From positions 188,564 to 252,563 of the forward strand of contig NZ_BMTF01000005.1 in assembly GCF_014649535.1 (NCBI RefSeq): a DNA stretch of 64,000 bases. Reading direction: 5' to 3'. The notes beneath the pieces are model-generated. The model did no database searches and was not told where the DNA came from. It saw only the letters and a program-made list of their open reading frames with translations. The stretch is from Streptomyces gelaticus. GTDB lineage: Bacteria; Actinomycetota; Actinomycetes; Streptomycetales; Streptomycetaceae. The position numbers and the translations under genes are program-made. Positions 33,029-42,228 of the stretch are shown here, in pieces. The number at the start of each line of letters is the position of its first letter. Positions within the stretch are counted from its first letter, which is position 1.

Positions 33029-34744
33029 GTGCCGGCCGATGCGTACGCGGACAGCCCTGTGCCGTTCGACCCCCGCACCCTGGCGGCCCTGCTCGACGGC
33101 ACCACGGCCGGGGTGGGCGTGCTCGACACGAAGCTGCGCTACCTCTACGTCAACCCGGCCCTCGAACGGCTCAACGGCATCCCGGCCGCCGAACACCTCG
33201 GACGCACCGTCGCCGAGGTCCTTCCTGGGGTCGACGCGCGCGAGGACATGATGCGGGCGGTGCTCGCCGACGGGAAGCCCCGCGAGATCACCTCCAGCGG
33301 ATTCACGGCCGCGGCCGCCACGGTCCGGCGGTACTGGCACGGGGCGTACCACCGGCTGGAGATCGGCGGGCGGATCGTGGGGCTGGCCGGGATCGTGATG
33401 GAGGTGATGGCCTCGGACAAGGGGCAGCGCGAGCTGGAGCAGGCCCGGCGCCATCTGACGCTGCTCGACACCGCGGCCGCCCGGATCGGCACCACCCTCG
33501 ACATGGACACCACCTGTGCCGAACTGGTCGACCTCGTCGTGCCGGGGCTGGCGGACATCGCGACGGTCGAGGTGTTCCCGCCCGACGTCGCCCCACAGGT
33601 CCGGCCTGCGCCGCCCGGTGTGCTGCGGCTGCGACGGGCGGCGCTGCAGGCCGTGCCCGGACTGCGTGACGAGCTGCACGCCTTCGGGCTGACCGGCGAG
33701 TACATCGACTACCAGGAGGGTGCGGCCGTACAGCGCTGTCTGGCGGCCAGCCGGCCCGTGGTGGAGAACCTCACCACGGACGAACAGCTCCTGCGCTCCG
33801 CCCCCGGCCCCGAACGGCTCGCCGCCTACCGGGCCCTCGGGATGCACTCGGCGGTCATCGTGCCCCTCACCGTGCGCAGCGGCCCGCTCGGCATTCTCGG
33901 CCTGATCCGGGCGGGCGACTCACCAGTCTTCGCGGACGAGGATGTGGTGATCGCCCGGGAACTGGCCGGCCGGGCCGCCGTCGACCTCGACCACGCCCGC
34001 CGGTACGCCCACGAGCACACCATCGCCCTGGAGCTCCAGCGCTCCCTGCTGTCCGAGCCGCGCCCGCCGCACCCGCACATCGAGCTCGCCACCCGGTATC
34101 TGCCGGCCGACCGGAGCGTGATGGTCGGCGGCGACTGGTTCGACATCATCCCGCTGCGGGACGGACGGCACCTCAATGCGATGGGCGATGTGATGGGGCA
34201 TGGGATGGAGGCGGCGGTCGCCATGAGCCACTACCGCTCCTTGCTGCGGATGCTCGCCGACGAGGAGCTGCCACCGCACCGCATCCTGGAACAGCTGGAC
34301 CGGATGGTCGAACGGTCCGGACCGGACCGGGCGGCGACCTGTCTGCTGGCCGTCGTCGACCGGTCCGGCACGGCGTGCGAGGTGGCGAGCGCCGGGCATC
34401 TGCCGCCGGTGCTGATCGATCCGCGGGCGGGAGCCAGGGTGTGTGACGAGGTGACGGTGGGGCCGCCGCTCGGCACCGGGTTCGGCGGGTACCGGACGAC
34501 GCTGCTGGAGTTCGAGCCGGACGCGGTGCTGTTCCTGTACACCGACGGTCTGGTCGAGCGGCGCGGCGAGGACATCGACGTCTCGGTCGGCCGCCTCAAG
34601 GAACTGACCATTCCGGTCGGTGGGAGCCTCGATGCCCTGCTGGACGAGGTCCTCGAACGGTTCGGTCCGGGGGCCGAGGACGACATAGCGGTGCTGGCCT
34701 CCCGCACCCGGAACCCGGCGGCGCGGACGCCCGACGCCACCTGA
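33029..34744 (+). CDS. PAS-GAF-SpoIIE (PP2C) serine phosphatase
   Basis: 571-residue cytoplasmic signalling protein. A PAS domain (about 12-120, with TTAGVGVLDTKLRYLYVNPA), a GAF domain (about 150-320) and a SpoIIE/RsbU-type PP2C domain (about 340-560) are visible. The phosphatase metal sites are GGDWFDII, MGDVMGHGMEAA and the C-terminal GAEDDIAVL. Such proteins dephosphorylate anti-sigma-factor antagonists in response to ligand or redox signals. No kinase or anti-sigma domain is fused. The GTG at 33029 has AGGAGG five bases upstream. The cognate antagonist gene is not in the window. Confidence 0.93.
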   Translation: MPADAYADSPVPFDPRTLAALLDGTTAGVGVLDTKLRYLYVNPALERLNGIPAAEHLGRTVAEVLPGVDAREDMMRAVLADGKPREITSSGFTAAAATVRRYWHGAYHRLEIGGRIVGLAGIVMEVMASDKGQRELEQARRHLTLLDTAAARIGTTLDMDTTCAELVDLVVPGLADIATVEVFPPDVAPQVRPAPPGVLRLRRAALQAVPGLRDELHAFGLTGEYIDYQEGAAVQRCLAASRPVVENLTTDEQLLRSAPGPERLAAYRALGMHSAVIVPLTVRSGPLGILGLIRAGDSPVFADEDVVIARELAGRAAVDLDHARRYAHEHTIALELQRSLLSEPRPPHPHIELATRYLPADRSVMVGGDWFDIIPLRDGRHLNAMGDVMGHGMEAAVAMSHYRSLLRMLADEELPPHRILEQLDRMVERSGPDRAATCLLAVVDRSGTACEVASAGHLPPVLIDPRAGARVCDEVTVGPPLGTGFGGYRTTLLEFEPDAVLFLYTDGLVERRGEDIDVSVGRLKELTIPVGGSLDALLDEVLERFGPGAEDDIAVLASRTRNPAARTPDAT

Positions 34745-34860
34745 CCCCGGGCGGCGGGTCAGCCCAGCTCCAGGCTGGTGATGCCGAACAGCCCGACGGT
34801 GCCCGCATGTCCGCCACGCCGGGCCGGGGCGCCGCGGACCGCGCCCCGGGCCGGCGCGGA

Positions 34861-35466
34861 TCAGACGAGCAGGAACACGGCCGCCGTCGCGGCGCCCAGC
34901 GAGCCCCCGGCGACCGTCTGTGCCACCGAGTGGTACCCGAGCGCGACGCGGGACCAGCACACGGCGACCGTCATCGCGTAGGCGAGCAGCCACCACGGCG
35001 AGTGGACCGCGGCGAGCAGGGCGACCACGGCCGAGGCGACCGCGGCGTCCACCGAGATCTTCCAGACCGTGTTGACGGTCAGCAGCACCACGGTCATCGC
35101 CCAGAGGGCGAGCATCGCCGCGAGGATGCCGGTCGGGGCGTGGCCCAGCACCATCACCACCGAACCGGTGCCGATGGAGCCGAGGATGACGAAGAAGATC
35201 GGGGCCCGCTTGGTGCGGTCGACGACATGGCGGTCGCCCCAGGTGCCGCGCCCGCGCTCCCACTCGATGTACCCGGCGGGTATGAGGCCCGCGCACAGGG
35301 CGCCGAGGAATCCCCAGAGCAGACCGGTCCAGTGACCGGCGGTGGCCAGGCCGATGCCGAGCATGCCGACCAGCAGGACGTTGCGGGGCTGGAAGACATC
35401 GGTGACGGTGCGCGCGGTGGCGTTGTCCGGCGATGCGGTGGTGTCGGTGGTGTCGGTGGAGGTCAT
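34861..35466 (-). CDS. PAP2-superfamily membrane protein
   Basis: 201 residues with about five membrane helices. The C-terminal third (WKISVDAAVASAVVALL, then VCWSRVALGYHSVAQTVAGG) follows the PAP2 phosphatase pattern. The first conserved motif has Asp where active members have the catalytic-pocket His, while the RVALGYHS His is kept; it may be inactive or altered. It is the last gene of a four-gene leftward operon; its ATG overlaps the stop of the MAB_1171c-like gene (ATGA) and has GAGGAG upstream. Confidence 0.82.
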   Translation of the reverse strand: MTSTDTTDTTASPDNATARTVTDVFQPRNVLLVGMLGIGLATAGHWTGLLWGFLGALCAGLIPAGYIEWERGRGTWGDRHVVDRTKRAPIFFVILGSIGTGSVVMVLGHAPTGILAAMLALWAMTVVLLTVNTVWKISVDAAVASAVVALLAAVHSPWWLLAYAMTVAVCWSRVALGYHSVAQTVAGGSLGAATAAVFLLV

Positions 35467-36770
35467 GCCGTCTCCTCGTTGGAGGCCGTGCGGGGTGCTG
35501 CGGCTGCGGTGGACGGGCCGGGTGCGGCGGGCATCGCGTCCGCCAGCACCTGTGCCGCCCGGTCCTGCGGGACCGTCCGGTAGGCGGTGGCGACCCGGAC
35601 CAGCCAGGCCACCTCGCCGTCCTGGTCGGTGGCGTGCTGGGTCTCCACCGCCGCGGCCGTCGAGGCGGGCGCCCCGCCGTTCCTCGCGGTGAGCGCCGCC
35701 TTGATCCAGTACGCCTCGGCGAGCGGGCCCGCCCGGTCCGGGTCAGTGGTGCCGTCCGCCGCGGCGGCGGCCTTCGCGGCCGGGAGCAGGCTGTCGGGCA
35801 CGTAGTGGCGCAGCTTCTCCACCGCGTCCGCGATGTCGGCGGCCCAGCGGTCGATCCGCAGGTCCGCAGGGGTGTCGAAGCGGGTGAGTTCGCGGGCGAG
35901 GCAGGCCGGGGGATCGAAGGGCTGCTCGGGGAAGGCGGTCATCAACTCACGCCACAGGCCGTGCAGTTCGACCTGGGCCCGCCAGAGCTTCGCGCGCCGC
36001 TGCCCCTTGCTGAGGGCGGGGATGGAAGCGCCCACGGCGAAGAAGGCGAACAGCACCACCTGCGCGGCCTCGGTGATCTCGTCGAAGCGGAGCGCGAAGG
36101 ACTCGCTGGGGGTGTCGATGACGCTGACCCACAGGAACAGGGTCCGGCTGACCGTGTAGCCGACCCCGATGAACATGCCGAAGGTCATCATCCCGAGGCC
36201 CACCCGCAGATGGCGGAGCCCGGCATTGGCGGTGGCCAGCGCCCACTGGTACGCGCAGACGGCGGACGCGGCACCGAGGTAGAGGTAGAACACGCTCATG
36301 TACAGCGTGGCCCCCCACTGCCCCGCGTGGTCGGCGACGAAGCGGTCCGAGGGGGTGGAGCGGTCGACGACGGTGAAGAACAGCACCGTCAGCAGGATCA
36401 GGGTGGCGATCGACGCCTTGGCCGCCACCTGCTGGATGGCGCGGGCGAACCGCACATGGCGCGGTACGGTCCCGCCGTCGGGGTACTGGCCGTAGATCGC
36501 GACGATGTAGCTGAGGATCGCCAGGATGGCGATCGTCGCCGTGTAGTGCTTGATCAGGACGGCGAGGTCGGTGACGGCGCTGTCGTTGAGCGCGAGCCGT
36601 ACGGCCCGGGTCTTGGTCCACAGGGCGGCGGCGAATCCCGCGTAGCAGCCCCACAGGGCCCGGCGGCGCTTGTCCTCCTCGTCACCCCACAGGGCTGCCG
36701 GCATGCGCCACAGGGCGACGGCTGTCATCAGGACGGCTATGAGGTAGCCGGCGAGGTCGAGCGGGGTCAC
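35463..36770 (-). CDS. MAB_1171c-family putative membrane transporter
   Basis: 435 residues. Seven or so membrane helices fill the first 240 residues (LAGYLIAVLMTAVALWRM, IATLILLTVLFFTVV, GMMTFGMFIGVGYTVSRTLF and others). A soluble helical C-terminal domain follows with LWRELMTAFPEQPFDPPA and VAWLVRVATAYR. This matches the actinobacterial MAB_1171c-type family, whose transport role is only putative. The gene lies in an XRE/ImmA-like peptidase/MAB_1171c/PAP2 operon, 49 bases after the peptidase gene and overlapping the PAP2 gene. Confidence 0.82.
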   Translation of the reverse strand: MTPLDLAGYLIAVLMTAVALWRMPAALWGDEEDKRRRALWGCYAGFAAALWTKTRAVRLALNDSAVTDLAVLIKHYTATIAILAILSYIVAIYGQYPDGGTVPRHVRFARAIQQVAAKASIATLILLTVLFFTVVDRSTPSDRFVADHAGQWGATLYMSVFYLYLGAASAVCAYQWALATANAGLRHLRVGLGMMTFGMFIGVGYTVSRTLFLWVSVIDTPSESFALRFDEITEAAQVVLFAFFAVGASIPALSKGQRRAKLWRAQVELHGLWRELMTAFPEQPFDPPACLARELTRFDTPADLRIDRWAADIADAVEKLRHYVPDSLLPAAKAAAAADGTTDPDRAGPLAEAYWIKAALTARNGGAPASTAAAVETQHATDQDGEVAWLVRVATAYRTVPQDRAAQVLADAMPAAPGPSTAAAAPRTASNEETA

Positions 36771-36819
36771 TGCGGAGTCCTCGGTGTGGTGGGGGAGAGA
36801 GACGGGGGACGGGTCGGTG

Positions 36820-37431
36820 TCAGGAGCGGCGGAACAGGCCCCGGCGGCGGTTGGCGACCGGGCGGGAGAGGGAGTTGGCCAACCGCCCCACCATGTCGTC
36901 GCTCGTCACGTCCATGGCCATACGGGGGATGAGCGAGGCACCGAACTCGGCCATCCGCTCGTCGTGCGTGTCGTACTGCGCGCGGGCCTGCACGGTGCCG
37001 TCCCCCGACCGGAGCACGTCGACGATCTCGGCCGCGACCGGCGACGGCTGCGGCGACGGCGGGGGGTCGGTCCCGAGGACCCGGGTGATCAGCGAGGTGT
37101 CGAAGACCGGCAGCAGGCGCCGGAGTTGCTCGGGGTCCAGCGAGGTGCCGTGGTCGAACCACTCGTGGCACAGCTCGTGCAGGATGACGTGCTGGGTCTG
37201 GTACGCGGTCGGGCGGCGGCGGTAGAGCACGAAGCTGGTCCCGCCGGTCTTCAGGCGCAGTCCGCAGGCGGCGTTGACGCGGGCCAGCCGGTCGGGCATC
37301 TCGTGCAGCACGATGGTGCGGCCGCGGGCCGCCTCCATGTTCGCCACCAGTGCGTCGATGGAGAAGGGTGCGGGGATGGGCAGGTCGGCGAGCCCGGCCT
37401 CGCACTCCTTCCGTAGTTCGCGCAGCGACAT
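36820..37431 (-). CDS. ImmA/IrrE-like zinc metallopeptidase
   Basis: 203 residues. HVILHELCHEWFDHG contains the HExxH zinc motif (HELCH), a hallmark of ImmA/IrrE (DUF955) proteins, which usually cleave or inactivate a partner XRE repressor. The N-terminal 70 residues are helical and the C-terminal 60 basic. It starts six bases after the stop of the XRE gene, so the two form the classic regulator-protease pair, sometimes annotated as a toxin component. The likely substrate is the adjacent XRE protein (inference from family). Confidence 0.82.
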   Translation of the reverse strand: MSLRELRKECEAGLADLPIPAPFSIDALVANMEAARGRTIVLHEMPDRLARVNAACGLRLKTGGTSFVLYRRRPTAYQTQHVILHELCHEWFDHGTSLDPEQLRRLLPVFDTSLITRVLGTDPPPSPQPSPVAAEIVDVLRSGDGTVQARAQYDTHDERMAEFGASLIPRMAMDVTSDDMVGRLANSLSRPVANRRRGLFRRS

Positions 37432-37437
37432 GGAGGG

Positions 37438-37899
37438 CTACTTCTCCGGCTCGCCACGGCGGGCGCCGCCGTCGGCTGCACCCTGCCGGCCCCTGGCGTC
37501 CTCCAGCAGGGAGAGCGCGAACTGCAGCAGCTCCGCCGGGAGGCCGTCCTCGTCGAGGCCGCGCCCGGCCACTCCGCTGATCTCCCCCGTACGCCGCATC
37601 GCGAGGAACTGCAGACCGGCGACGACGTCGTCGACGACCTCGGACTCCTCCTTGAAGAACCGCCAGTCCACGCCGAAGCCCAGGCCGAGCGCCTTGAGGA
37701 TGTCCTCGGAGGGATGGGTGACCTTTCCGGCCAGGATGTTCGAGAAGTAGCTGTGCGAGAGCGACCCGCCACGTTCCTTGACCAGATCGGCGAAGACACG
37801 CCCCGAGATCTTCTGTCCGGGGAACGTCTTCTCGACCATGTACTCGACCTTCTGCTGCAACGTCCGCAGCTCCGGCCCGTGTTCCCTGCCGCTGCCCAT
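37438..37899 (-). CDS. XRE-type helix-turn-helix regulator
   Basis: 153 residues. A helix-turn-helix of the XRE/BldD kind spans about residues 25-85 (GRVFADLVKERGGSLSHSYF, then ILAGKVTHPSEDILKALGLG). A helical C-terminal region precedes a charged tail. It is first in the operon with an ImmA-like peptidase, MAB_1171c membrane protein and PAP2 protein. By analogy with other such pairs it represses the operon until cleaved. Promoter and operator should lie in 37900-38050. Confidence 0.87.
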   Translation of the reverse strand: MGSGREHGPELRTLQQKVEYMVEKTFPGQKISGRVFADLVKERGGSLSHSYFSNILAGKVTHPSEDILKALGLGFGVDWRFFKEESEVVDDVVAGLQFLAMRRTGEISGVAGRGLDEDGLPAELLQFALSLLEDARGRQGAADGGARRGEPEK

Positions 37900-38059
37900 C
37901 CAGCCCCCACGTGTCCGCCCCGTCCGATCGGCGCCGCACGGCTTTCGATTCGGTCAACGTGCTCGTACTGTAACCAGCCCTGATGGGGCGTCTTCAGCGC
38001 GGTGGGCCGTACGGGAACGGGCTTGCGTAAACACGCAACGTCACTGTTAACTCGAAAAA

Positions 38060-38215
38060 ACACGGGCAGGGGACCACGAGGGGAGTCCCCTGCCCGTGAA
38101 AACGACGTGTTCCGTGTGAATTCGCCACGGACAAAAGGTGCATGACGCACGTGCATGTTGTGCGGGCATACGTGTAGCCCTTCACGACGGGGGATGCGTG
38201 AAGGGCTACCCCTGC
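38060..38215 (-). ncRNA. Candidate small RNA ending in an intrinsic terminator
   Basis: Leftward from about 38215 the strand contains a 13-bp perfect stem (GTAGCCCTTCACG / CGTGAAGGGCTAC, 38174-38209), about 75 bases of mixed sequence with clearly lower GC, and then the terminator with its T-run. No coding frame fits. A transcript of roughly 150 bases is suggested. The same stem read rightward could instead be leader structure of the DEAD-box helicase gene. No known RNA family recognised; no promoter identified. Confidence 0.4.
38061..38098 (-). terminator. Strong hairpin with T-run on the minus strand
   Basis: CACGGGCAGGGGAC pairs perfectly over 14 bp with GTCCCCTGCCCGTG around a 10-base loop. 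The minus strand continues with TTTTTT (AAAAAA at 38055-38060 on plus), so it would terminate leftward transcription. No protein gene feeds it from the right, which suggests a small RNA. Confidence 0.8.
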
Positions 38216-38783
38216 ATTATGACTGCTGGTCAGGCCATCATCAACCGACCTCGGCCTCCGTGGGTGCGCGTGTCGGGCCATGGGTGCCGCGATGACGGGC
38301 CGGTGGGGGTGTGTGCCGGTGGGGCCGCGGGGGCGCGAGCGGGTTTCCCGGCGCATTCCCGTCGTGGTGAAGCGAAATTCAAGGGAGTTTCTGGCGGGCA
38401 AATTCATCGGGAAATTCGTCGATGAATTTGGTAGGGATTTGCCGTGCATGCGGCGGTGTGGAATCACTGGCCGCATCCGGTCACTTTCGCCGTGCTATTC
38501 TGTGGGCAGTTGCGGTGGTGATTCCCGAAGTCTTCGCCCGCTACTCGGACATCATCGGCACCGGCCTTCCGGGCGCTTCAGGATGGCCGGCGGGTGAACT
38601 CCGATGTCGCACAGGCCAGAAGGGCCCGCAGCCGGAGAACAGCAACCCGCCCGATCCCGCCGCCCCGGTTCTTTCGCAGCCGGGCTTTGTCCAGGATTGC
38701 CAACGGCCCGTTCCTGCGATTCCTGCGCCGCCCGCCGCCGCAGCGAATTCCTCGATGCGCGCCCTGTCGAGGAAGGGTTCCGC
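38216..38783. other. Long upstream region of the helicase gene
   Basis: About 570 bases without a convincing gene. An open frame continues upstream of the helicase ATG (from 38604) but is Arg/Pro/Cys-rich and unlike the family. Local GC dips near 38380-38520, consistent with a promoter and long 5' leader. Confidence 0.45.
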
Positions 38784-40310
38784 ATGGACCGAGACCGTAG
38801 CCGCGACCGAGACCGAGACCAAGGCCACGACCGCAGCCACGACCGCGATCGCACGACGCGTTCGGACAGCCGTAATTCCGGTGCGCCCGCGCGGCGTTCC
38901 GGTGGGTCCGGCCGCGGGCCCGCCGCCGCACGGGGCGAGTTCGCGCTGCCCCGGACCAGCACCCCGGCGCTGCCCGCCGTTTCGTCCTTCGCGGAGCTGG
39001 AGCTGCCCGGACCGCTGCTCCCGGCGCTCATCGCCGAGGGCGTCAGCACGCCGTTCCCGATCCAGGCGGCCACCCTGCCGAACGCCCTCGCGGGGCGCGA
39101 CGTCCTGGGCCGCGGCCGGACCGGTTCCGGCAAGACGCTCGCCTTCGGCCTGGCCGTGCTGGCCCGTGTCGCGGGCAAGCGGGCCGAAGCCCGCCGGCCG
39201 TCGGCCCTGGTCCTCGTCCCGACCCGGGAACTGGCCCAGCAGGTCACCGACGCGCTCACCCCGTACGCCCGTGCGCTGGGGCTGCGCCTCGCCACCGTCG
39301 TGGGCGGCATGTCGATCGGCCGGCAGGCCGCCGCGCTGCGCTCCGGCGCCGAAGTCGTCGTCGCCACACCAGGCCGGCTGAAGGACCTCGTCGAGCGCCG
39401 CGACTGCCATCTGGACCGGGTCGCCGTCACCGTCCTCGACGAGGCCGACCAGATGTGCGACATGGGGTTCATGCCGCAGGTCACCGAACTGCTCGACCAG
39501 GTGCGGCCGCAGGGCCAGCGGATGCTGTTCTCGGCGACCCTGGACCGTGACGTGGACCTGCTGGTCCGCCGCTATCTGCACGATCCGGTGGTCCACTCGG
39601 TCGACCCGGCGGCCGGTGCGGTGACGACGATGGAGCACCACGTGCTCCATGTGCAGGGCGCGGACAAGTACGCCACCACGACGGAGATCGCGGCCCGCGA
39701 GGGCCGGGTGATCATGTTTCTGGACACCAAGCACGCCGTGGACAAGCTCACCGGCCATCTGCTCGGCAGCGGGGTGCGGGCCGCCGCGCTGCACGGCGGG
39801 AAGTCCCAGCCGCAGCGCACCCGCACCCTGGACCGGTTCAAGAACGGGCAGGTCACGGTGCTGGTCGCGACGAACGTCGCGGCGCGCGGCATCCACATCG
39901 ACAACCTGGACCTGGTCGTCAACGTCGATCCGCCGACCGACCACAAGGACTATCTGCACCGGGGCGGGCGGACCGCCCGTGCCGGGGAATCCGGCCGCGT
40001 CGTCACCCTGGTGCTGCCCGGACAGCGCCGGGACATGGCCCGGCTGATGGCCGATGCCGGGATCACCCCGCAGATCACCCGGGTCCGTTCCGGCGAGGCC
40101 GAACTGAGCCGGATCACCGGGGCGCGCAAGCCCTCTGGGGTGCCGATCGGCGGCGCCGCACCGGTGCCGGAGCGCGCCGGGAACAGCGGCGCGTCCTTCC
40201 GGGGCCTGGGCAGCCGCCCCACGAAGGCGGGCCGCTCACGCCGCACCGACCTGCCCACCGCGGAGGCACGCGCCGCCGCGAAGCAGCGCCGCGCCAACCG
40301 CGGCGGGTAG
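38784..40310 (+). CDS. DEAD-box RNA helicase
   Basis: 508 residues. An Arg/Asp-rich disordered head (MDRDRSRDRDRDQ) of about 55 residues precedes the Q motif (TPFPIQAATLPN). The helicase core follows in order: RTGSGKT (I), PTRELA (Ia), TPGR (Ib), DEAD (II, VLDEADQM), SAT (III), and then HGGKSQ, ATNVAARGI and HRGGRTARAGESG in the second RecA domain. A basic tail ends the protein. It unwinds RNA, probably in ribosome assembly, mRNA decay or cold adaptation. The ATG at 38784 has GAGGAAGGG upstream; no better site exists for earlier starts. The long leader with hairpins may provide temperature- or auto-control (inference). Confidence 0.94.
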   Translation: MDRDRSRDRDRDQGHDRSHDRDRTTRSDSRNSGAPARRSGGSGRGPAAARGEFALPRTSTPALPAVSSFAELELPGPLLPALIAEGVSTPFPIQAATLPNALAGRDVLGRGRTGSGKTLAFGLAVLARVAGKRAEARRPSALVLVPTRELAQQVTDALTPYARALGLRLATVVGGMSIGRQAAALRSGAEVVVATPGRLKDLVERRDCHLDRVAVTVLDEADQMCDMGFMPQVTELLDQVRPQGQRMLFSATLDRDVDLLVRRYLHDPVVHSVDPAAGAVTTMEHHVLHVQGADKYATTTEIAAREGRVIMFLDTKHAVDKLTGHLLGSGVRAAALHGGKSQPQRTRTLDRFKNGQVTVLVATNVAARGIHIDNLDLVVNVDPPTDHKDYLHRGGRTARAGESGRVVTLVLPGQRRDMARLMADAGITPQITRVRSGEAELSRITGARKPSGVPIGGAAPVPERAGNSGASFRGLGSRPTKAGRSRRTDLPTAEARAAAKQRRANRGG

Positions 40311-40390
40311 CGCACGTCCGTGAAGTCCTGACCGCCCGGCGGCGCGGCTCCGGGCGCGTCCGCGAAGCCCCGCCCGGTTCGCGGCGCTGC

Positions 40391-41155
40391 TCACCGGCCG
40401 CCCGCGACCCGCAGGACCGTCCCGGTCACGTAGGACGCCTCGCCCGACAGCAGCCAGGCGATCGCGGCCGCGATCTCCGGGGCGGCTCCCACGCGACCGA
40501 GCGGGATGCCGGGGACGGCCGCCGCCGCGCGGCCGGGGTCGCCCGCCGTGGCGTGCATGTCGGTGTCGACCATGCCGGGGGCGACCGCGTTGACCCGGAC
40601 GCCGTCGGGCCCCAGTTCCTTGGAGAGCCCCACCGTCAGTGCGTCCGTCGCCGCCTTGGTCGCGGCGTAGTGGACGAAGTCCCCGGGGCTGCCGAGGGTC
40701 GCGGCGGCCGAGGAGACGTTGACGATCGCGCCCGCTCCCCTGGCCGCCATGTCCTTCGCGGCCCGACGGCAGCAGAGCAGGTAGCCGAGGAGGTTCACGT
40801 CGACGACGCGGCGCAGCGTCCGGGTGGAGGTGTCGGCGAGCCGCCCGAGCGGACCCGTCACCCCCGCGTTGTTGACCAGCCCGGTGACGGGACCGAGCTG
40901 CTCGGCCGCCGTGTCGAAGAGGCGTTCCACATCGGCCTCATCGGCGGTGTCCGCCCGTACGGTGACGCAGCGCGCCCCCGCGGCCCGCACCGCCGCAGCG
41001 GTCCGCTCGGCGGCCTCCGCGTCGCTCACGAAACCCAGCGCGAGGTCGTGCCCGTCCGCCGCCAGACGGATACAGGTCGCGGCGCCGATTCCCCGGCTGC
41101 CGCCGGTGACGACGGTGACGGGGCGCGACGAAACAGTGGTGCTGATGTCCGGCAC
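40391..41155 (-). CDS. Short-chain dehydrogenase/reductase, FabG-like
   Basis: 254 residues, a complete classical SDR. TGGSRGIGAA is the NAD(P)-binding glycine motif, NNAG follows strand 4, and the catalytic triad is Ser in NVSSAAATLG with YAATK (YxxxK). A C-terminal APGMVDTDM and SYVTGTVLRVAGG close the fold. Probable 3-oxoacyl reductase-like or xenobiotic carbonyl reductase. The GTG at 41155 is chosen over the longer frame because the upstream residues are low-complexity and absent from the family. Confidence 0.92.
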   Translation of the reverse strand: MPDISTTVSSRPVTVVTGGSRGIGAATCIRLAADGHDLALGFVSDAEAAERTAAAVRAAGARCVTVRADTADEADVERLFDTAAEQLGPVTGLVNNAGVTGPLGRLADTSTRTLRRVVDVNLLGYLLCCRRAAKDMAARGAGAIVNVSSAAATLGSPGDFVHYAATKAATDALTVGLSKELGPDGVRVNAVAPGMVDTDMHATAGDPGRAAAAVPGIPLGRVGAAPEIAAAIAWLLSGEASYVTGTVLRVAGGR

Positions 41156-41439
41156 GGGAGGGCCTCTCACTTCGCTCGCGGATGACGACCATCGCGCGGA
41201 TGACGACGAACACACGGATCGTGCGGATCGCAGCGAACCACCGTGCACGCGGACGGATCAAGACCCGCCCGCCGGGTCGACGCCGGCGCCTGCTGTTGGG
41301 GTGGCCCCGTGGCGCGCTCCGGCGTGGTGCCGGGCGAGCGGCGCGGACGGTTGCCTAGCGTCGGCGCCTGACGGACCGCTGTCGGCGCCAACGGGTTGAA
41401 TCGCCCGGCGCTCGGTGACGGCTCCTCCCCAACGGCGTT

Positions 41440-41473
41440 CCCCTGCCACCGTCTCGCATTGCGGTGGCAGGGG
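41440..41473 (-). terminator. Terminator of the crcB operon
   Basis: CCCCTGCCACC pairs perfectly with GGTGGCAGGGG (11 bp, 12-base loop), 28 bases beyond the last crcB stop. The rest of 41156-41439 holds no gene; the near-repeat GCGGATGACGAC occurs twice in the SDR promoter region. Confidence 0.75.
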
Positions 41474-41500
41474 GCGCCGACCGCAGGCCCGGGACGCGGC

Positions 41501-41875
41501 CTACGCCCAGAGCGCCCGCGCCAGCGCGACCCCGGCGAACGCCGCGCCCAGCCCCGCTGCCACGCTCCCCACGACATTGGCCAGGGCGTAGGACCCGGCG
41601 CCGTCCTCCGCCAGCCGCAGCGTCTCGTAGCCGAACGTCGAGTATGTGGTGAGCGCCCCGCACAGTCCCGTGCCGACCAGCAGTTGCAGCTGCGAGGAGG
41701 CGGCGCCGGCCGCCACCGCGCCGGTCAGCAGGCCCAGGACCAGCGAGCCCGACACATTGATCGTGAAGGTCCCCCACGGGAAGACGCTGTCGTGCCGGGA
41801 CTGCACCGCCCGGTCGGTCAGATAGCGCAGCGGCGCCCCGACCGCCGCCCCGACGATCACCAGCAGCCAGTTCAC
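41501..41875 (-). CDS. crcB: Fluoride efflux protein CrcB/FluC, copy 1
   Basis: 124 residues with four membrane helices. The Fluc fold is visible: [31 protein letters not shown] (pore Asn) and [14 protein letters not shown] (conserved Thr/Ser/Phe of the fluoride path). Fluc channels work as antiparallel dimers exporting fluoride. The GTG at 41875 overlaps the DUF190 stop as GTGA. With the second copy at 42225-42641 it may form a heterodimer, as in organisms with paired small crcB genes. Confidence 0.94.
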   Translation of the reverse strand: MNWLLVIVGAAVGAPLRYLTDRAVQSRHDSVFPWGTFTINVSGSLVLGLLTGAVAAGAASSQLQLLVGTGLCGALTTYSTFGYETLRLAEDGAGSYALANVVGSVAAGLGAAFAGVALARALWA

Positions 41876-42228
41876 CGGCCCTGCTCCCGCCCGCCGCCGA
41901 AGCGCACGATCTCGCACTCGTCCAGGACGACCAGACCGCCGTCGGCGACCAGTTCCTCGACCGTCGGCAGGAACGCGCGGATCCGCGCCTCGGTGTCCAC
42001 GATCACGACCGCCACCGGCAGATCCTCGCTCAGCGACAGCAGCCGCTGGGTGTGGATCATCGACGAGGCGCCGAAGCCCTCGATCCCCCGGAACACGCTG
42101 GCCCCCGAGAGCCCCGCCCGGTGCGCCCGGTGCACGATCTCGGTGAAGACCGGCCGGTGGTGCCAGCCGTCGGACTCGCCGACGAGGACCGTCAGGCGCA
42201 GGGCCCGTTCCGTCTCCGGGGTCGTCAT
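41872..42228 (-). CDS. DUF190-family protein of the fluoride operon
   Basis: 118 residues. A PII-like alpha/beta fold: [19 protein letters not shown], then [18 protein letters not shown], and [17 protein letters not shown]190 proteins are often encoded with crcB and may regulate the channel; the role is unproven. The gene is sandwiched between two crcB genes with ATGA and GTGA overlaps, so the three proteins are translationally coupled. GGAGG precedes the ATG. Confidence 0.9.
   Translation of the reverse strand: MTTPETERALRLTVLVGESDGWHHRPVFTEIVHRAHRAGLSGASVFRGIEGFGASSMIHTQRLLSLSEDLPVAVVIVDTEARIRAFLPTVEELVADGGLVVLDECEIVRFGGGREQGR

Noticed and set aside
29353-33129. 1258-residue open frame opposite the hydrolase and toxin genes
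   Set aside because: Spans several unrelated genes antisense and shows only low-complexity residues; a GC artefact.
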